A stretch of 64,000 nt of DNA from Nitrosomonas nitrosa. GTDB lineage: Bacteria > Pseudomonadota > Gammaproteobacteria > Burkholderiales > Nitrosomonadaceae. The notes under the pieces are model-generated. The model was given only the letters and a program-made list of their open reading frames with translations, did not search any database and was not told the origin of the DNA. Of the stretch, positions 60,965 through 64,000 are shown piece after piece. The stretch is taken from NCBI RefSeq assembly GCF_003051105.1, contig NZ_QAOO01000001.1:153834-217833 (forward strand). The letters are read 5' to 3'. Numbering within the stretch: the first letter of the stretch is position 1; the number at the start of each line of letters is the position of its first letter. Position numbers and translations under genes: made by a program.

Positions 60965-62674
60965 ATGCCGCATAGCACGATTTTGATTGCAACGATCGCT
61001 GTTAGTCTCGGTCTTGCGCTTATTTTTGGGTTGATAGCCCAACGATTAAAGCTACCAGTATTAGTAGGCTATTTGATAGCAGGTATGATCATAGGGCCGT
61101 TTACGCCTGGGTTTGTTGCAGATATCGAGTTGTCAAATCAGCTTGCGGAAATTGGGGTCATTCTGCTGATGTTTGGTGTAGGTTTACACTTTTCATTGAA
61201 TGATCTGCTGGCAGTGAGACGTATTGCCTTGCCGGGGGCGATAGCGCAGATTGTAGTGGCAACTGCAATGGGGACGGCGGTTGCAGTTACTTGGGGCTGG
61301 AGCATAGGAGCCGGGATCGTATTTGGCTTGGCGCTTTCGGTTGCAAGTACAGTTGTACTTTTGCGAGCCTTGGAGCAGCGGGGGTTACTTAAATCTATCA
61401 ACGGTAGGATTGCAGTTGGTTGGTTGATCGTTGAAGATTTGGTGGTCGTATTGGTGCTGGTATTATTACCACCCTTTTCTGCTGGTTTTGCTGGCGGGAC
61501 TGAGGAAGTTTCCAGCATGCAGTTATTGATCAGCCTCGTGATTACTTTAGCGAAGGTGTCGGTATTTATTGCATTCATGCTGATTGTAGGAAAAAGACTT
61601 TTTCCTTGGCTATTGTGGCATGTTGCAAGTGCTAAATCGAAAGAGCTTTTTACGCTTTGCGTTATTGCCGTTGCGGTTGGGATTGCGTATGGTGCTGCGG
61701 TTTTATTTGATGTCTCTTTCGCATTAGGTGCGTTTTTCTCGGGTATGGTAATGCGGGAATCAAGCTTGAGCCACCGCGCTGCGCAAGAGTCCTTACCGCT
61801 CAGAGATGCTTTCTCGGTATTGTTCTTTGTTTCTGTTGGCATGCTCTTCGATCCAAATATCTTAATTGAAGAGCCACTGCATGTACTCATCGTGGTAGCA
61901 ATCATTATTTTTGGAAAATCGCTGGTAGCGTTTATTTTGGTACTGGCTTTTCGTTACCCACTCAATACGGCGCTTACAGTTTCGGTCAGTCTTTCGCAGA
62001 TTGGCGAACTTTCCTTTATTTTAGCTTCTTTGGGTTTGTCATTAGGGCTACTTCCCCTTGAAGGATACAGCTTAGTATTAGCCGGAGCATTTATTTCAAT
62101 TACGCTCAATCCCCTAGTATTTAGATCATCCGAGCCCATCCAGAATTGGATTCGTGCTCGTTCCAGACTTGCTCGTAAACTTGAGCGTTCAATCGATCCG
62201 CTTGCTGAGCTACCGACCGCAGTTGCTTCCGATTATGTGACCAACCATGTGGTTATTGTCGGCTATGGCTCCGTAGGTAAGCGTATTGGAGAGATACTGG
62301 CTCAGAAAGATATCCATTTTGTTGTGGCTGATCATAATCGCGAGGTGGTCGAGCAATTACGCAAGCAAGGAATACATGCAGTTGCAGGCGATGCCAGTGA
62401 TCCTGCTGTATTGATTCAAGCACATATTTCCCGGGCAAGTATATTAATCGTCACTGCTTGTGATGCACTGCGGATACGGCAAATGGCGGAGACGACTCAA
62501 ATACTGAATCCACAAGTGGAAGTGCTGGCAAGCACTTATGATGTTGAAGATGCTGTTCGATTGCAGAGAGAAAATGCTGGTACGGTGTTTTTGGCAGATC
62601 AAGAGCTTGCAAATAACATCTCGCAGCGTGTATTACAAAAATTGGAAAGCCAGGATGAAGATCATAAAAATTAG
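60965..62674 (+). CDS. CPA2-family cation:proton antiporter with TrkA-N domain
   Basis: A 569-residue inner-membrane exchanger of the KefB/KefC/YbaL type. Twelve or so hydrophobic helices span residues 5-400, with the family motif (LKLPVLVGYLIAGMIIGPF, LAEIGVILLMFGVGLHFS) and VAYAVLFDVSFALGAFFSGM-like helices. A cytoplasmic Rossmann (TrkA-N) domain begins near residue 420 with the GYGSVG nucleotide-binding loop and DASDPAVL. The TrkA-C domain is absent. Length and layout are closest to YbaL. It probably exports K+ or Na+ in exchange for protons, gated by NAD(H). Confidence 0.9.
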   Translation: MPHSTILIATIAVSLGLALIFGLIAQRLKLPVLVGYLIAGMIIGPFTPGFVADIELSNQLAEIGVILLMFGVGLHFSLNDLLAVRRIALPGAIAQIVVATAMGTAVAVTWGWSIGAGIVFGLALSVASTVVLLRALEQRGLLKSINGRIAVGWLIVEDLVVVLVLVLLPPFSAGFAGGTEEVSSMQLLISLVITLAKVSVFIAFMLIVGKRLFPWLLWHVASAKSKELFTLCVIAVAVGIAYGAAVLFDVSFALGAFFSGMVMRESSLSHRAAQESLPLRDAFSVLFFVSVGMLFDPNILIEEPLHVLIVVAIIIFGKSLVAFILVLAFRYPLNTALTVSVSLSQIGELSFILASLGLSLGLLPLEGYSLVLAGAFISITLNPLVFRSSEPIQNWIRARSRLARKLERSIDPLAELPTAVASDYVTNHVVIVGYGSVGKRIGEILAQKDIHFVVADHNREVVEQLRKQGIHAVAGDASDPAVLIQAHISRASILIVTACDALRIRQMAETTQILNPQVEVLASTYDVEDAVRLQRENAGTVFLADQELANNISQRVLQKLESQDEDHKN

Positions 62675-62700
62675 GCCATTATGTCAATTTACAGGCAACG

Positions 62701-62734
62701 AGTAAGAAGCGCGATTTAAAACGTGCTTCTTACT
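62701..62734. terminator. Hairpin between antiporter and NlpC genes
   Basis: AGTAAGAAGC (62701-62710) pairs perfectly with GCTTCTTACT (62725-62734), 14-base loop, between two convergent genes. No T run follows. Confidence 0.6.
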
Positions 62735-62812
62735 ACAACAATAAGCGGATAACAATCTGCGAAAAATTTTAACTATTTGGATATTCAAATCGAATTCTTC
62801 GCTCAATCAAAC

Positions 62813-63301
62813 CTAAATCCTCACGGATTTCCAGTATCGAGTTCTCCAATAATTGTTATCTAAACGGGATATCGTAACGCCTTTAGTGGTTGAAGCATGG
62901 AGGAATTTTCGATTCTCTAGATAAATACCAACATGCCTGGATGACCTGCCCGTTCTAAAGAATACTAAATCACCTGGTTTTAGATCATTTTTGTGTATCG
63001 TTTTACCTATTTTGGCTTGTTGGTAGCTGGTTCGAGGCAGGCTGATACCAAATCCCGATTTGTAAACGATTTGAACAAATGCTGAACAATCTATACCATT
63101 CCTGCTGGAGCCTCCCAATTGGTAGCGGACACCTTGCCATTTTCTGTACTTCTCATAAAGTGTCTCTTTTGCAATATTGGGATTTACTCTGCTCTGCTTG
63201 CTAGGTTGTTGTTTAAATTGCTCTTCTTTCTTTACAACCGACCCGCAACCTGCGACTAAACATCCGTAAATACATAAAATGACAATGTTCTTAAACGACA
63301 T
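62813..63301 (-). CDS. NlpC/P60 family lipoprotein
   Basis: Cell-wall endopeptidase cutting peptidoglycan cross-links, like MepS/Spr (162 aa). Signal peptide with lipobox LVAGCGS, then a polar linker and the catalytic domain: Cys in GIDCSAFVQIVY, His in RHVGIYL, and the third polar residue His in FLHAST. The PGDLVFFRTG segment is highly typical. Likely anchored in the outer membrane. Single gene, no operon partner. Confidence 0.9.
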   Translation of the reverse strand: MSFKNIVILCIYGCLVAGCGSVVKKEEQFKQQPSKQSRVNPNIAKETLYEKYRKWQGVRYQLGGSSRNGIDCSAFVQIVYKSGFGISLPRTSYQQAKIGKTIHKNDLKPGDLVFFRTGRSSRHVGIYLENRKFLHASTTKGVTISRLDNNYWRTRYWKSVRI

Positions 63302-64000
63302 GGTTTTAATTTATGCTTACATAATGTACTAATTTACAGTATACCAAGAAATGAAAAATGTGGGAAATTCGTTGAGCGAATGGTAAGTTAATCCGAAAAT
63401 TTCATAAAAATCCAAGTTTTTTGCCACCTAAACTCTTGTGCCCCATAAAAGTCAGAAACTTTTGATTTGTTTTTGAGCAAAATAGGGTGAGTCTTGAACA
63501 ACAATTAATATTATCATCATATATTTATATGCTAAATCTCTTTTTTCCAACTTTCTATACCTAAAATTTAGGGGGTGAAAATAAGGCAACAGATTTATAA
63601 ATATTTCTATGGACTGCTGCGGGCAGTAAAAATAGCTATAAGCCTTATTTTATGCGGGCCGATGACCTATTACGGGCTGATAAAAACGCATACTTGGCAC
63701 TGGTATTCGCCACATGATGTACATTAAACCTGCATGGTTACTAGAAATGCCATTGTATGCCTATTGGATGTACCCCCAAATGTTCCCCCATTTTTTTTAC
63801 AGGATTTATAACTATTTCTGTGGACTGCTGCGGATAACTAGAAGGGCTTAAAGCCTTATTTTATGAGGGTTTGCGGACTATTACGGACTGATAGAAACGC
63901 TTGTGTGGCGGAGAAGGCGTCCGCCTAACCCACTTTCTACCCTTGTCTACCTACATCTACCTACGTACCAAAAGCCCATATTTAAAGCCACTTTACAGAC
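63302..64000. other. Gene-free right end of the window
   Basis: 699 bases without a convincing gene on either strand. It contains the direct repeat pair listed separately, C-rich short runs (TACCCCCAAATGTTCCCCC near 63770-63789), and a small tandem CTACCTA pattern near 63947-63966. The look resembles integration sites next to tyrosine integrase genes, but no integrase or tRNA is inside the window. Confidence 0.5.
63590..63908. repeat. Pair of diverged direct repeats of about 110 bp
   Basis: Copy A (about 63590-63697) and copy B (about 63800-63908) are in the same direction, 210 bases apart. Shared words include GGACTGCTGCGG, AAGCCTTATTTTATG and ACTGATA/GCTGATA with AAACGC after it. Similarity is high over the whole unit, with scattered substitutions, so the duplication is old or the copies come from separate events. 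Confidence 0.75.

Noticed and set aside
1..64000. tRNA or rRNA genes
   Set aside because: I scanned for typical T-loop words such as GGTTCGAATCC and found none in a cloverleaf context; GGTTCGAGG hits lie in or just before protein genes.

Overview
The window looks like a chromosome segment of a betaproteobacterium, most likely an ammonia oxidiser of the Nitrosomonas type. That is an inference from the mix of host genes and from a CRISPR-associated protein of the NE0113 family, which was named after Nitrosomonas europaea. No rRNA or tRNA gene was found, so taxonomy cannot be fixed from sequence alone.

Region 1 (1 to about 20,255) is AT-rich and holds the structural half of a lambda-like siphovirus prophage. 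In order it carries small and large terminase, gpW-like joiner, portal, a protease-capsid fusion, a possible decoration protein, gpFII-like joiner, tail terminator, tail tube, a G/GT tail chaperone with a lambda-type GGGAAAG frameshift site, tape measure, a tail tip protein, an S74 fibre and an RCC1-propeller tail protein. Two related GIY-YIG homing endonucleases sit in it. Two minus-strand genes at the right edge, one secreted, may be cargo. Integrase, repressor and lysis genes are not visible and would lie to the left. The right edge abuts a host gene that has lost its 5' end (20,325-21,038).

Region 2 (about 20.3-45 kb) is host DNA: gamma-glutamyltransferase, PPK2, two secreted repeat proteins sharing a C-terminal domain, a TonB receptor, DNA polymerase IV, a LuxR-type regulator convergent with a hybrid histidine kinase, a BTAD regulator, a frameshifted FadL-type porin, a decayed contractile-sheath gene, a MATE transporter, a Lon-like protease, glutathione peroxidase, DoxX and pirin.

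Region 3 (44.8-58.7 kb) is a complete type III-A CRISPR-Cas locus, all on the minus strand: cas10, csm2, csm3, csm4, csm5, cas6, a 23-repeat array, cas2-cas1-cas2, a Card1/Can2-type CARF nuclease, an NE0113-family CARF protein and an eight-motif CxxCxGxG zinc-ribbon protein. A perfect 12-bp palindrome, GGCAAGCTTGCC, stands in front of four gene blocks of this locus and was not seen elsewhere. It is the best candidate here for an undescribed regulatory system. Cas10 would sense target RNA bound by Csm/crRNA and make cyclic oligoadenylates that act on the CARF proteins.

Region 4 (58.9-64 kb) is ordinary host DNA (BON lipoprotein, miaA, DUF2909 protein, CPA2 antiporter, NlpC/P60 lipoprotein). 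It ends in a gene-free stretch with a pair of about 110-bp direct repeats that resembles an integration-prone site.
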